Assembly: GCA_001775355.1 (NCBI GenBank)
Contig: MEWM01000005.1
Span: 3,976-19,843, forward strand
Length of the DNA stretch: 15,868 bases
Direction: 5' to 3'
Source of the DNA: a candidate division Zixibacteria bacterium RBG_16_43_9
GTDB lineage: Bacteria; Zixibacteria; MSB-5A5; RBG-16-43-9
Below, piece by piece: positions 1 through 8,787 of the stretch. The notes below the pieces were generated by a model that saw nothing but the letters and a program-made list of their open reading frames with translations, made no database searches and was not told where the DNA came from. Position numbers and translations under genes: made by a program. How positions within the stretch are numbered: the first letter of the stretch is position 1; every line of letters begins with the position of its first letter.

Positions 1-377
1 TTCAAATATTCGATTATCTCACCGGTTGTAGCACCGGGAGTAAAAAGCTTTCCCACTCCCTTTTTCTCCAACTTGGAGATATCCTCATCCGGGATAATCC
101 CTCCACCGAAAACGAGGATATGTTCGCACTTCCTTTTCTTGAGCAAATCCAGAACCGCAGGAAACAGGGTCATATGCGCACCTGAAAGGATGCTCATTCC
201 GATGGCATCTACGTCTTCCTGGATGGCTGCCTCCGCGATCATCTCCGCGGTCTGCCTTAATCCGGTATAGATGACCTCAAATCCTGCATCCCTGAGCGCG
301 GCAGCCACTACCTTGATACCCCGGTCATGTCCATCCAGACCCGGTTTGGCTAAGAGTATTCGATATTTTTTCCGCAT
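1..377 (-). CDS. Acyl-CoA mutase small subunit, B12-binding domain (partial, 3' end beyond the window)
   Basis: This is a stand-alone cobalamin-binding subunit of a B12-dependent acyl-CoA mutase. About 125 residues are visible from ATG at 377-375, and the C-terminus lies off the left edge. It starts [20 protein letters not shown] and carries the base-off/His-on B12 signature: Asp15-x-His17-x-x-Gly20 (His17 is the lower cobalt ligand), Ser62-Ile-Leu64 of the SxL motif, and Gly91-Gly-Gly93 near the nucleotide tail. Family members are about 130-140 residues, so only a few residues are missing. It should pair with the catalytic subunit at 1148-2815. The two genes are separated by about 770 bp holding a RAYT and REP hairpins, whereas such subunits are usually adjacent. 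Family assignment is firm. Substrate specificity is set by the large subunit, which points to isobutyryl-CoA rather than methylmalonyl-CoA. Confidence 0.93.
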   Translation of the reverse strand, partial: MRKKYRILLAKPGLDGHDRGIKVVAAALRDAGFEVIYTGLRQTAEMIAEAAIQEDVDAIGMSILSGAHMTLFPAVLDLLKKRKCEHILVFGGGIIPDEDISKLEKKGVGKLFTPGATTGEIIEYL

Positions 378-414
378 AAATTTCCCTCTTTGTTTCTTTC
401 GTCTCACCCGTTAT

Positions 415-485
415 GGCGGAGCAAGGTGCTCCGCCTACGGTGAATAAAAAAACATCAACCCCGTAGGCGGGGCTCCCAGCCCCGC
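415..485. repeat. REP hairpin doublet, GTAG feet inward (downstream of the RAYT)
   Basis: Two hairpins lie in inverted orientation. The minus-strand one has GTAG at 438-435 and stem GCGGAGCA/TGCTCCGC (434-416). The plus-strand one has GTAG at 463-466, stem GCGGGGCT (467-474), loop CCC and AGCCCCGC (478-485). The second ends 2 bp from the RAYT stop codon. The first belongs to a 26-bp block (414-439) repeated exactly at 1054-1079 and with one mismatch at 6236-6261. Confidence 0.85.
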
Positions 486-487
486 AT

Positions 488-970
488 CTAAAATACAATC
501 CTGTCAACTTTTATTAAGTTTTCATCCTCTATATAATAATTTCTAAAACTTGAAAACTGGTAATTCATAAGCTCTTTTACTATGCCTGCCACTAATGGGT
601 TTTTATGAATATAGTCAATCTTCCTCTTGAAATCAAATTCATCCCTTACAACATGCTCATAAAATCCTTCTTGCCATAAAGGTTCATTTCTCTTCAAGAG
701 CCTGTTGAGCACCTGCGAAGTATGGCTTTTAAAATCATGCATAATCTTGGAAATATCACCTTTTTCTGAGGGAGTTATGAGCAGGTGTATATGATTGGGC
801 ATTATTACAAAAGCATGTAATTGAAAATCGAATTTCTTTCGATAAAATTCTAAATCTTCAATAAGGACTTGAATAATTTCTCGACCTTTGAAAATATTTT
901 CCTTCTCATAAGTATTCGTAGTCACAAAATAACAATAATTCTCTAAGATAATCCTTTTAAGCTTAGGCAT
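488..970 (-). CDS. REP-associated tyrosine transposase (RAYT, IS200/IS605-like Y1 HUH nuclease)
   Basis: This 160-residue protein belongs to the REP-associated tyrosine transposase family, single-strand DNA nucleases related to the IS200/IS605 TnpA. The HUH metal-binding motif is His60-Ile-His62 within VIMPNHIHLLI. The catalytic tyrosine is Tyr120 in KIDYIHKNPLVAG, equivalent by motif to Tyr115 of the E. coli enzyme. The intervening WQEGFYEHVVRDEFDF block is also typical. Length matches the family (about 150-170), and both catalytic motifs are intact, so it may be functional. Known RAYTs bind and cleave REP hairpins that carry GTAG at the 5' foot; exactly such hairpins flank this gene on both sides and recur elsewhere in the window. 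The ATG at 970 has only a weak upstream ribosome site. The gene looks more AT-rich than its neighbours, which fits acquisition. Confidence 0.93.
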   Translation of the reverse strand: MPKLKRIILENYCYFVTTNTYEKENIFKGREIIQVLIEDLEFYRKKFDFQLHAFVIMPNHIHLLITPSEKGDISKIMHDFKSHTSQVLNRLLKRNEPLWQEGFYEHVVRDEFDFKRKIDYIHKNPLVAGIVKELMNYQFSSFRNYYIEDENLIKVDRIVF

Positions 971-1028
971 AATCCATCTATTCTTTCAAGCTGTGATTTT
1001 TGTCTCCTCAAATTACCTATATTCATCC

Positions 1029-1078
1029 GTAGGTGGGGCTCCCAGCCCAGCACTGGCGGAGCAAGGTGCTCCGCCTAC
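1029..1078. repeat. REP hairpin doublet, GTAG feet outward (upstream of the RAYT)
   Basis: A plus-strand hairpin (GTAG 1029-1032, stem core GGGCT/AGCCC around CCC, slightly degraded at its base) is followed by a minus-strand hairpin (GGCGGAGC/GCTCCGCC, 1055-1075, with CTAC 1075-1078 as the complement of GTAG). Hairpins face each other with GTAG on the outer ends, the arrangement described for REPINs. It matches the doublet at 6199-6260 in both arms. Confidence 0.85.
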
Positions 1079-1092
1079 GAGTTTTTATCCGC

Positions 1093-1120
1093 CATTCATC
1101 ATCCGTCATCCGTCATTTAT
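1093..1120. repeat. 7-bp tandem micro-array (4 units)
   Basis: Four successive heptamers, CATTCAT, CATCCGT, CATCCGT and CATTTAT, lie 15 bp beyond the REP doublet and 27 bp from the stop codon of the mutase large subunit. Period 7 is unbroken. Function unknown; resembles short tandemly repeated repetitive (STRR) heptamers known from other bacterial intergenic regions. Confidence 0.6.
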
Positions 1121-1147
1121 TTTTCTCATCTTCCTTCTTCCATTTCT

Positions 1148-2815
1148 TTATATTAGGGGAGGTTCCACATATTCACCAAAAACACTCTTCATTACCTCTA
1201 CAATTTCTCCCTCAGTCGCATAACAACGGATGCATTCCAGGATAGCAGGCATAGTGTTACTAGTTCCCTGAACCACTTTTTTCAAATGCTCCAGACTTCT
1301 TTTTACCTTATCGTTATCCCTTTCAGCCTTGACTTTTTTGACTGCCTGGACCTGTTCTCTCTCCACCTCGGGATCTATCTTCAAAATAGGTATTTCTATT
1401 TTTTCATCCTGGATCAAAAAATCATTAATCCCTACTACGATCCTATCTTTGCTCTCGATCTCTTTCTGGTAACGGTAAGCCGCTTCTGCTATCTCCCTCT
1501 GAAAGTATCCTTCCTCAATGCCTTTTAGAACCCCGCCTCTTCTCTCTATCTCCGCAAAATATTTATCTGCCTCTTCCTCCATCTTATTGGTCAGCGATTC
1601 GACATAATATGAGCCAGCTAATGGGTCAATCGTATTCGCCACACCGGTCTCAAAAGCGATGAGCTGCTGCGTCCTCAAGGCTATTTGCACTGCTTTTTCA
1701 GATGGCAAAGCCCAGGTCTCATCCATAGAGTTAGTGTGCAAACTCTGAGTTCCTCCTAAAACTGCAGCTAATGCCTCAAAAGCCGTGCGCGCGATATTAT
1801 TCTCCGGCTGCTGTGCGGTCAGACTACATCCTGCAGTCTGGGTATGAAACCTTAAGAGCCAGGACTCTTCTTTTTTAGCTTTATACCTCTCTCTCATATG
1901 CCTTGCCCAGATCCTGCGCGCGGCCCGGTATTTGGCGATCTCCTCAAAGAAATCCAGATGTGAGTTAAAGAAAAAGGATAACCTCGGAGCGAAGTCATCG
2001 ACATCCAAACCCGCCTTAATCCCTGCCTCCACATAGGCGAACCCATCTGCCAGGGTAAAAGCCAGCTCCTGCACCGCGGTAGCTCCTGCTTCCCTGATGT
2101 GATATCCAGAAATAGAGATAGTATTCCATTTGGGAACGTGCTGAGAGGAAAAAGCCATTACATCAGTGATCAATCTCATATGAGGCAAAGGAGGGAAGAT
2201 CCATTCCTTTTGAGCGATATATTCCTTCAAAATATCATTTTGAATTGTTCCTGTTAACTTTTCCGAGGAAATCCCCTGTTTTTCCCCGACTGCAATGTAC
2301 ATCGCGAAAAGTATAGAAGCCGGGGCATTGATGGTCATCGAGGTAGAGATTTTATCCAGGCTTATTCCATCGAAGATTATCTCCATATCTTTCAAGGAGT
2401 CCACAGCTACCCCACATACCCCAACCTCACCCAAAGAACGTGGATGGTCTGAATCATAACCCATCAAAGTCGGCAGGTCAAAAGCAACTGAAAGACCGGT
2501 TTGCCCTCTTTGCAAGAGAAAATGGTACCTTTCGTTGGTCTGTCTGGGCGTCCCCATTCCAGAGAACTGACGCATAGTCCATAATCTTCCCCGATACATA
2601 TTCGTCCTGATCCCCCGGGTATAGGGAAACTCCCCGGGGAATGCGATGTCTTTGCTGAAATCGATCTTCGCTATATCTGGAGGACTATAAAGAGGGTTGA
2701 CCTCCTCCCCTGAAACGGTTATGCACCTTCGATTGGGAGCCTTGCAGGTTTTATAAACCTCCTCCCATTTTCTTTTTTCTTCTTCGATTTTTTTAAGCTT
2801 ATCTTTATCAAACAT
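1148..2815 (-). CDS. icmA: B12-dependent acyl-CoA mutase large subunit, isobutyryl-CoA mutase-like
   Basis: This is the catalytic (alpha) subunit of the methylmalonyl-CoA mutase superfamily, 555 residues, a TIM barrel that binds acyl-CoA and works with a separate B12-binding subunit. Diagnostic blocks include YTRGIRTNMYRGRLW (65-79), GQTGLSVAFDLPT (104-116), GTIQNDILKEY (189-199), ISGYH with His239, and SLTAQQPENN/GGTQSLHTN. Specificity residues are unusual for a mutase labelled methylmalonyl: Phe84 (in MRQFSG) and Gln202 (in EYIAQKEW) stand where P. shermanii methylmalonyl-CoA mutase has Tyr89 and Arg207. They match Phe80 and Gln198 of Streptomyces IcmA, with the same offset of four. The likely reaction is therefore isobutyryl-CoA to n-butyryl-CoA. 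It follows meaB by 22 bp in the same direction. Family membership is certain; the substrate call is inference from two residues plus overall IcmA-like motifs (EYIAQKEW, FHTQTAG). Confidence 0.93.
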   Translation of the reverse strand: MFDKDKLKKIEEEKRKWEEVYKTCKAPNRRCITVSGEEVNPLYSPPDIAKIDFSKDIAFPGEFPYTRGIRTNMYRGRLWTMRQFSGMGTPRQTNERYHFLLQRGQTGLSVAFDLPTLMGYDSDHPRSLGEVGVCGVAVDSLKDMEIIFDGISLDKISTSMTINAPASILFAMYIAVGEKQGISSEKLTGTIQNDILKEYIAQKEWIFPPLPHMRLITDVMAFSSQHVPKWNTISISGYHIREAGATAVQELAFTLADGFAYVEAGIKAGLDVDDFAPRLSFFFNSHLDFFEEIAKYRAARRIWARHMRERYKAKKEESWLLRFHTQTAGCSLTAQQPENNIARTAFEALAAVLGGTQSLHTNSMDETWALPSEKAVQIALRTQQLIAFETGVANTIDPLAGSYYVESLTNKMEEEADKYFAEIERRGGVLKGIEEGYFQREIAEAAYRYQKEIESKDRIVVGINDFLIQDEKIEIPILKIDPEVEREQVQAVKKVKAERDNDKVKRSLEHLKKVVQGTSNTMPAILECIRCYATEGEIVEVMKSVFGEYVEPPLI

Positions 2816-2837
2816 AAGACCTCACCTTCAGGCTAAT

Positions 2838-3773
2838 TTACAAATTCAAATTCTCCAGAATCTTCTCTCCGGCAGAATAAGGATCTTCCTGACCGGAATA
2901 GACCTTTTCTGCCAGCTGGTCCAGATTGGCATCGTTTAAGTTCTTTTCGATCAGCTCTTTTAGCTTTAGCTCCATTATTTTTTTCAATTCCGATTTAATC
3001 TGTTCTTTACGATGTTTTTCCAGAAGATGGTTTTCGGTGATGTACTTTCTGTGCTCCTTAATTTTCTTTAACAAATCATCTATGCCTTTATTATTGACCG
3101 CTTCCGTAGAAACGACCGGGTAATTCCATTCCCCCTTTTTTCTCCGCACGTCCAGAATCATATCTAACTCCGAAACTATCCTGTTTGCTCCTTCTCTATC
3201 AGCTTTATTCACCACGAATATGTCTGCTATCTCCATCAGACCGGCCTTCATCGCCTGGATGCTGTCACCTGATTCCGGAACAAAAACTACCAGGGTAGTG
3301 TCGCAGGCATCAACTATGTCCAATTCTATCTGGCCTACGCCTACGGTTTCAATTAAAATAAAATCCTTACCAAAAGCATCTAAAAGCAAAGACACCTCTT
3401 TGGTGGCAAAGGCCAGACCACCTAAGGAACCTCGGGTTGCCATGCTGCGAATGAAGATACCTTTTTTGGTGGTCAAATCCTGCATCCTTATCCGGTCTCC
3501 TAAAAGAGCACCCCCGGTAAAGGGGCTGGATGGGTCGACCGCGATTATCCCCACTTCATTTCCGTTTTGAATCAGGTCACAGCTTAATTTGTCCACCAGG
3601 GTGCTCTTCCCAGCCCCTGGCGGACCGGTTATCCCTACCCGGTAAGCTTTCCCGGTTCTGGAGTATAGAGAGGATAAGATCTTGCGATAATCAGGGGCTT
3701 GATTTTCCACATAGGAGATAAGCCTGGAAAGTGCCACCTCGTCTTTTTGAAGGAATCTATCTAATAAAGACAT
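2838..3773 (-). CDS. meaB: MeaB/ArgK-family GTPase, chaperone of the acyl-CoA mutase
   Basis: This G3E-type GTPase of 311 residues protects and reloads B12-dependent acyl-CoA mutases by gating cobalamin delivery and release of damaged cofactor. The P-loop is GPPGAGKS (50-57). Next come the MeaB-specific block DPSSPFTGGALLGDR (80-94) and RSMATRGSLGG (109-119), then ETVGVGQ (142-148) with the switch glutamate, and NKAD (189-192) as the guanine-specificity motif. Length is normal for the family. It begins 10 bp after the recJ stop and ends 22 bp before the mutase large subunit, so it is almost certainly co-transcribed with its client. The older name 'ArgK, arginine/ornithine transport kinase' is a historical misannotation for such proteins. 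Confidence 0.95.
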   Translation of the reverse strand: MSLLDRFLQKDEVALSRLISYVENQAPDYRKILSSLYSRTGKAYRVGITGPPGAGKSTLVDKLSCDLIQNGNEVGIIAVDPSSPFTGGALLGDRIRMQDLTTKKGIFIRSMATRGSLGGLAFATKEVSLLLDAFGKDFILIETVGVGQIELDIVDACDTTLVVFVPESGDSIQAMKAGLMEIADIFVVNKADREGANRIVSELDMILDVRRKKGEWNYPVVSTEAVNNKGIDDLLKKIKEHRKYITENHLLEKHRKEQIKSELKKIMELKLKELIEKNLNDANLDQLAEKVYSGQEDPYSAGEKILENLNL

Positions 3774-3783
3774 ATCTTTCTTT

Positions 3784-5487
3784 TTATCTCATCTGCAGGT
3801 CTTTAAGACGCATCTGGATTTTGGAGTTTCCGTTCCAGACGTTGAGCTCCAGCACGTAAGCTAAATCTATTTTTGTGCCCCGCATTGCCAGAGGTTTGGC
3901 AAAATCTCCTAAATTAAACCCAATAGCATCCATAATTATCCCGTTTTTCTTCACTCTTAACCTCAGATGATTCTTTCCTACCACGTAGGCGTCATCCGCT
4001 AATTCCAGACCTCTGGTCACGAAGACCGGTTTTAAATTGCCGGGGCCGAAAGGAGCAAAAAGTTCCAGGGCTGATATAAGCCCATCCTGTATCTCCTCTA
4101 ATTCCAGCTCCGCATCCACAGTTAGCCTGGGAATTAAATCCTCATCTTTAATTATCCTGGCTGAAACCAGTTTAAATTTCTCTTTGAAGGATTCGATCTT
4201 TTTAGAGGAAATAGAAAGACCGGCCGCATACTTGTGACCCCCGTATTTCAAGAGACAATCCTCGCATTCTTTTAGAGCCTCGAACAGGTGAAACCCTGGG
4301 ATACTCCGGGCTGAACCCTTCCCCTCTTCACCATCGATGGAAATCATCACGGTTGGCCTGTAGAATCTTTCGGCAACTCTTGAGGCAACGATTCCTATAA
4401 CCCCCTGATGCCATCCAGCAGATGCTAATATAATCGCCTTGTCATTTTTCAGGTTAACCTCTTCCTGGATCAGCTCTAAAGCCTGTTCCAGGGTTCCCTC
4501 ATCGATATTTTTTCTCTTTCGATTTTCCTCATCCAAAACCCGCGAGATCTCCGAAGCTAATTTCTCATCTCTGGTGGTCAAGAGCTTGATTGCCCTTTCC
4601 GCATCTCCTAATCTTCCTACAGCATTTATCCGCGGTGCCAGGATGAACACAACCTGTCCTGTTCCGATCTCCCTTCCCATCAGCCCTGAGATGAAGATTA
4701 GAGATTTAAGCCCTGGTTTGGAGGTTTTAGCAACCTGTAAAAGCCCGTATCTGGTCAAAATCCTGTTCTCACCCAGGAGGGGAACAATATCCGCGGCAGT
4801 TCCCAGGGCTACTAAGTCAAGATGGTCCTCTAACTCTTTTTCATCCTGCCCTAATTTTCTGTAAAGAGCTTGAGCTAATTTAAAAGCCACCCCCACTCCG
4901 GAAAGTTCTTTTCCCTTATAGGTTTCTCCTTCCTGCTTGGGATTGATAATCGCCCAGGCATCAGGCAATACCTCAGCTGGCTCATGATGATCAGTAATGA
5001 TACAATCTATTCCTTTCTTTTGAGCAAAATCAACCTCTTTTACTGCATTGATACCACAATCGACTGAGATAATTAGTTTTGCTCCCCTTCTTTCCGCCTC
5101 TAAAATCCCCTCCTCAGAAAGTCCATAACCTTCGACCAGTCGGTTAGGCAGATAATATGAGACCTGGGCTCCTAATTTGGTCAAAACCAGATACATAAGA
5201 GAAGCTGAGGTGATCCCATCCACATCATAGTCCCCGAAGATCATTATCTTCTCTTTATCTGTGAGCGCTGATATAACCCTATCCACTCCCCTTTCCATAT
5301 CCTTAAGCATGAAGGGGTCAGAAAGATCGCTCAGGCTGGGGTTTAAGAAGTTCCTGGCTTCTTCCGGTTCTGAATACCCCCGATTGATCAGAATTTTTCC
5401 TATTACTGGAGGCAGCCCTAATTCGGATGAGAGTTCTTTGCACTTGTTCTCATCTAATTTCTGGGGAAATTCCCATTTCAATTCCAT
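3784..5487 (-). CDS. recJ: Single-strand DNA 5'-3' exonuclease RecJ
   Basis: RecJ degrades single-stranded DNA from the 5' end in recombination (RecF pathway) and mismatch and base-excision repair. The 567-residue length is close to the E. coli protein (577). DHH-family motifs appear in order: motif I Asp86-Tyr-Asp88-Val-Asp90-Gly; motif II around Asp143 (SVDCGI); motif III Asp166-His167-His168; motif IV near Asp223 (GTAADIVPL); then the DHHA1 block with GSARS (381-385) and GGHKYAAG (406-413), and a C-terminal OB-like region. All metal ligands look intact. ATG at 5487 follows a purine-rich AAAGGAAAA stretch at a workable distance. It is the first gene of a recJ-meaB-mutase run; the link with B12 metabolism is probably only positional. 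Confidence 0.96.
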   Translation of the reverse strand: MELKWEFPQKLDENKCKELSSELGLPPVIGKILINRGYSEPEEARNFLNPSLSDLSDPFMLKDMERGVDRVISALTDKEKIMIFGDYDVDGITSASLMYLVLTKLGAQVSYYLPNRLVEGYGLSEEGILEAERRGAKLIISVDCGINAVKEVDFAQKKGIDCIITDHHEPAEVLPDAWAIINPKQEGETYKGKELSGVGVAFKLAQALYRKLGQDEKELEDHLDLVALGTAADIVPLLGENRILTRYGLLQVAKTSKPGLKSLIFISGLMGREIGTGQVVFILAPRINAVGRLGDAERAIKLLTTRDEKLASEISRVLDEENRKRKNIDEGTLEQALELIQEEVNLKNDKAIILASAGWHQGVIGIVASRVAERFYRPTVMISIDGEEGKGSARSIPGFHLFEALKECEDCLLKYGGHKYAAGLSISSKKIESFKEKFKLVSARIIKDEDLIPRLTVDAELELEEIQDGLISALELFAPFGPGNLKPVFVTRGLELADDAYVVGKNHLRLRVKKNGIIMDAIGFNLGDFAKPLAMRGTKIDLAYVLELNVWNGNSKIQMRLKDLQMR

Positions 5488-5511
5488 GAAGACTTTTCCT
5501 TTCTCAATTTG

Positions 5512-5579
5512 GTAGAACAGACATTCTTGTCTGTTCTCGTGACAGTGTACTTGTGGTCAGACAGGAATGTCTGACCTAC
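5512..5579. repeat. REP-like hairpin doublet, GTAG feet outward
   Basis: Plus-strand GTAG (5512-5515) abuts AACAGACA-TTCT-TGTCTGTT (5516-5535). After a 19-bp spacer comes GGTCAGACA-GGAA-TGTCTGACC (5555-5576) with CTAC at 5576-5579. The two hairpins share the AGACA/TGTCT core. The doublet lies 25 bp upstream of the recJ start; no clear recJ promoter was seen around it. Confidence 0.8.
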
Positions 5580-5592
5580 TTCCTCAGTAAAT

Positions 5593-5615
5593 GGAGGTCT
5601 GAAGACCTCCGCTAC
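5593..5615 (-). repeat. GTAG hairpin (single)
   Basis: On the minus strand GTAG (5615-5612) and one C precede GGAGGTC-TTCA-GACCTCC (5610-5593), a perfect 7-bp stem. It is one of five GTAG hairpins packed into the 264-bp recJ-rnpB spacer (5488-5751), which holds no gene. Confidence 0.75.
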
Positions 5616-5634
5616 ATTGTTCCAGCAAGCACTT

Positions 5635-5738
5635 GTAGCGGAAGGCCTCAAGGTCTTGTCCACAGGATCCTGGCGAAGACTTCAGCCTTCCAGAATTCTT
5701 TTCATCCTTTATCTGTGGAGGTCTGAAAACCTCGCTAC
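5635..5738. repeat. GTAG hairpin doublet, feet outward, just downstream of rnpB
   Basis: Plus-strand GTAG (5635-5638) and one C precede AAGGCC-TCAA-GGTCTT (5642-5657, one G-U pair). At the other end GAGGT/ACCTC (5718-5733), one G and CTAC (5735-5738) form the opposite hairpin. Between them (about 5665-5692) is a weaker imperfect hairpin. The right hairpin begins 13 bp beyond the rnpB 3' end and could limit 3' exonuclease trimming or transcription there. Confidence 0.65.
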
Positions 5739-5751
5739 ATTTTTCAATAAA

Positions 5752-6129
5752 GACCAAAACAGACCATAAGCCGAGTTCTGTTATCCATCTGGATATGACG
5801 ATCATTTATCTGGGACCAGGTTTGCACCTGGACTCAAGCGACCTACCCGGGAGTAAAAACGAAGCAGGCGACTTCTCCTCCCCTATTTGGTCTTGCTCTC
5901 AAGTGGGGTTTGTCCTGCTCCCGGTATCACTACCGGGACGGTAGTCTCTTACACCACCATTTCACCCTTGCTCCTGCCCCGATGTATCGGGGCGGGGGCG
6001 GTATAGTTTCTGTGACACTTTCCGTTCCCCTGTAGGAGACCCTCGGGTTACGAGGCACTCTGCCTTGGAGAGCTCGGACTTTCCTTCCCCCGCCGTCGGC
6101 GGGGGACGATCGTCTGGTCTGTTTTGGTC
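5752..6129 (-). ncRNA. rnpB: RNase P RNA, bacterial type A-like
   Basis: This is the catalytic RNA of ribonuclease P, which cleaves tRNA 5' leaders. Ends were set by a perfect 14-bp P1 helix: 6116-6129 pairs with 5752-5765. On the minus strand the 5' part has the conserved GGAAAGTCCGAGCTC block, preceded by a compact P3-position hairpin with an 8-bp stem (6087-6105). The middle has the CACAGAAACTATACCGCC segment, and the 3' end has ACAGAACTCGGCTTAT immediately before P1. A second perfect hairpin at 5976-5993 probably forms part of P12. Length (378 nt) is normal. It lies 214 bp after guaB in the same direction. A proposed start within a few bases of 6129 is uncertain, as no convincing promoter was seen. 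Confidence 0.95.
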
Positions 6130-6154
6130 AAAGAGCAAAAATTCACTTCTCTTA

Positions 6155-6178
6155 TAAACTCTTCAACTTCTGAACTTA
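6155..6178. repeat. 8-bp tandem micro-array (3 units)
   Basis: Three units, TAAACTCT, TCAACTTC and TGAACTTA, lie between rnpB and the REP doublet at 6199. The first unit is identical to the first unit of the array at 15124-15155, far away in the window. Confidence 0.55.
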
Positions 6179-6198
6179 TATACCTTATTTATCCTCTC

Positions 6199-6260
6199 GT
6201 AGGCGGGGCTCCCAGCCCCGTTGATTTTTCTTCTATGGCGGAGCAAGGTGCTCCGACTAC
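6199..6260. repeat. REP hairpin doublet, GTAG feet outward (guaB-rnpB spacer)
   Basis: Plus-strand GTAG (6199-6202) is followed by CGGGGCT-CCC-AGCCCCG (6204-6220). After 16 bp comes GGCGGAGC/GCTCCG (6237-6255) with CTAC 6257-6260. Both arms are near-identical to those flanking the RAYT, so this is a RAYT-less dispersed copy of the same unit, about 5 kb away. Confidence 0.85.
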
Positions 6261-6343
6261 GAGCTCAGAGGATCAAACTTTTTGAGACTTAAAGAACTCT
6301 ACTGTAACAATCAATATAAAGGTTTTGGAAAAAGTTGTCAAGC

Positions 6344-8516
<2,173 letters not shown>

Positions 8517-8517
8517 T

Positions 8518-8533
8518 ACTAAGACTCCTTAGT
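8518..8533 (-). promoter_or_regulatory. Ribosome site inside a small inverted repeat
   Basis: On the minus strand ACTAAG-GAGT-CTTAGT forms a perfect 6-bp stem whose 5' arm and loop contain AAGGAG, the ribosome site of the zinc-ribbon gene. The stem is mostly A-T, so any masking of the site would be weak. Confidence 0.35.
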
Positions 8534-8545
8534 TTATTTTACTTA

Positions 8546-8583
8546 AAAAGAAAAGTGCACTTTTCATCGTGCACTTCTCTTTT
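8546..8583 (-). terminator. Terminator-like hairpin downstream of the tRNA unit
   Basis: A 15-bp stem with one mismatch (8546-8560 with 8569-8583) closes an 8-base loop. On the minus strand it ends in CTTTTCTTTT followed by further T/A bases, as expected for an intrinsic terminator of the tRNA transcript. The T-rich tract is partly inside the stem, so efficiency is uncertain, and it could act on both strands. Confidence 0.6.
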
Positions 8584-8667
8584 AAATTGGCCCTCTTCTT
8601 GAAACCTTTAAAAAACCGTCGATGGTCTCTTCCCTCTGAAAAACTTTCATCCATTTTCCCTTGTCTA

Positions 8668-8695
8668 TGAACCATGAACTATTAACTACTAACTG
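8668..8695. repeat. 7-bp tandem micro-array (4 units)
   Basis: Units are TGAACCA, TGAACTA, TTAACTA and CTAACTG in unbroken 7-bp phase, ending 7 bp before the 3' end of tRNA-Val. The rest of 8584-8701 shows no other feature. Confidence 0.55.
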
Positions 8696-8701
8696 CCTTT
8701 A

Positions 8702-8778
8702 TGGTGGGCAATATCCGACTTGAACGGATGACCTTTCGGATGTGAACCGAACGCTCTAACCAACTGAGCTAATCGCCC
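8702..8778 (-). tRNA. tRNA-Val (anticodon CAC)
   Basis: The minus strand folds as a full cloverleaf: acceptor GGGCGAT/ATTGCCC with one G-U pair, D-stem GCTC/GAGC, anticodon stem TTCGG/CCGAA with loop TTCACAT, variable AGGTC, and T-stem ATCCG/CGGAT with loop TTCAAGT. The discriminator is A and CCA is encoded (8704-8702). Anticodon CAC reads GUG. It is the second tRNA of a two-gene unit. Confidence 0.95.
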
Positions 8779-8787
8779 ACATAATAC

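Larger units (their letters stand above)
415..1078. mobile_element. RAYT-REP element between the two mutase subunit genes
   Basis: An intact RAYT gene is enclosed by two GTAG-hairpin doublets (415-485 and 1029-1078). The doublets are direct repeats of each other in two blocks: 414-439 matches 1054-1079 exactly, and 463-485 matches 1029-1051 with few differences. The interval looks more AT-rich than the flanking genes and interrupts what is normally an adjacent gene pair. Whether it moved as one unit is an inference; no target-site duplication was identified, and the outer boundary is taken from the repeats only. Confidence 0.5.

Noticed and set aside
325..507. 60-residue minus-strand open frame across the REP doublet
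   Set aside because: It overlaps the mutase small-subunit start and is translated REP sequence; no ribosome site or family resemblance.
993..1245. Two plus-strand open frames of 76 and 70 residues
   Set aside because: They run through REP hairpins and the antisense of the mutase gene; composition is that of translated repeats.
1148..2815. Plain methylmalonyl-CoA mutase assignment
   Set aside because: The two substrate-carboxylate residues (Tyr, Arg) are replaced by Phe84 and Gln202; the isobutyryl type fits better.
5478..5805. Two minus-strand open frames of 61 and 73 residues
   Set aside because: They cover the hairpin cluster and the 3' end of rnpB; no protein-like features.
6130..6198. 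Promoter for rnpB (TTGAAG plus 17 bp plus AATTTT, or TATAAG alone)
   Set aside because: The -10 box is poor in the first case, and no -35 fits the second; too weak to list.
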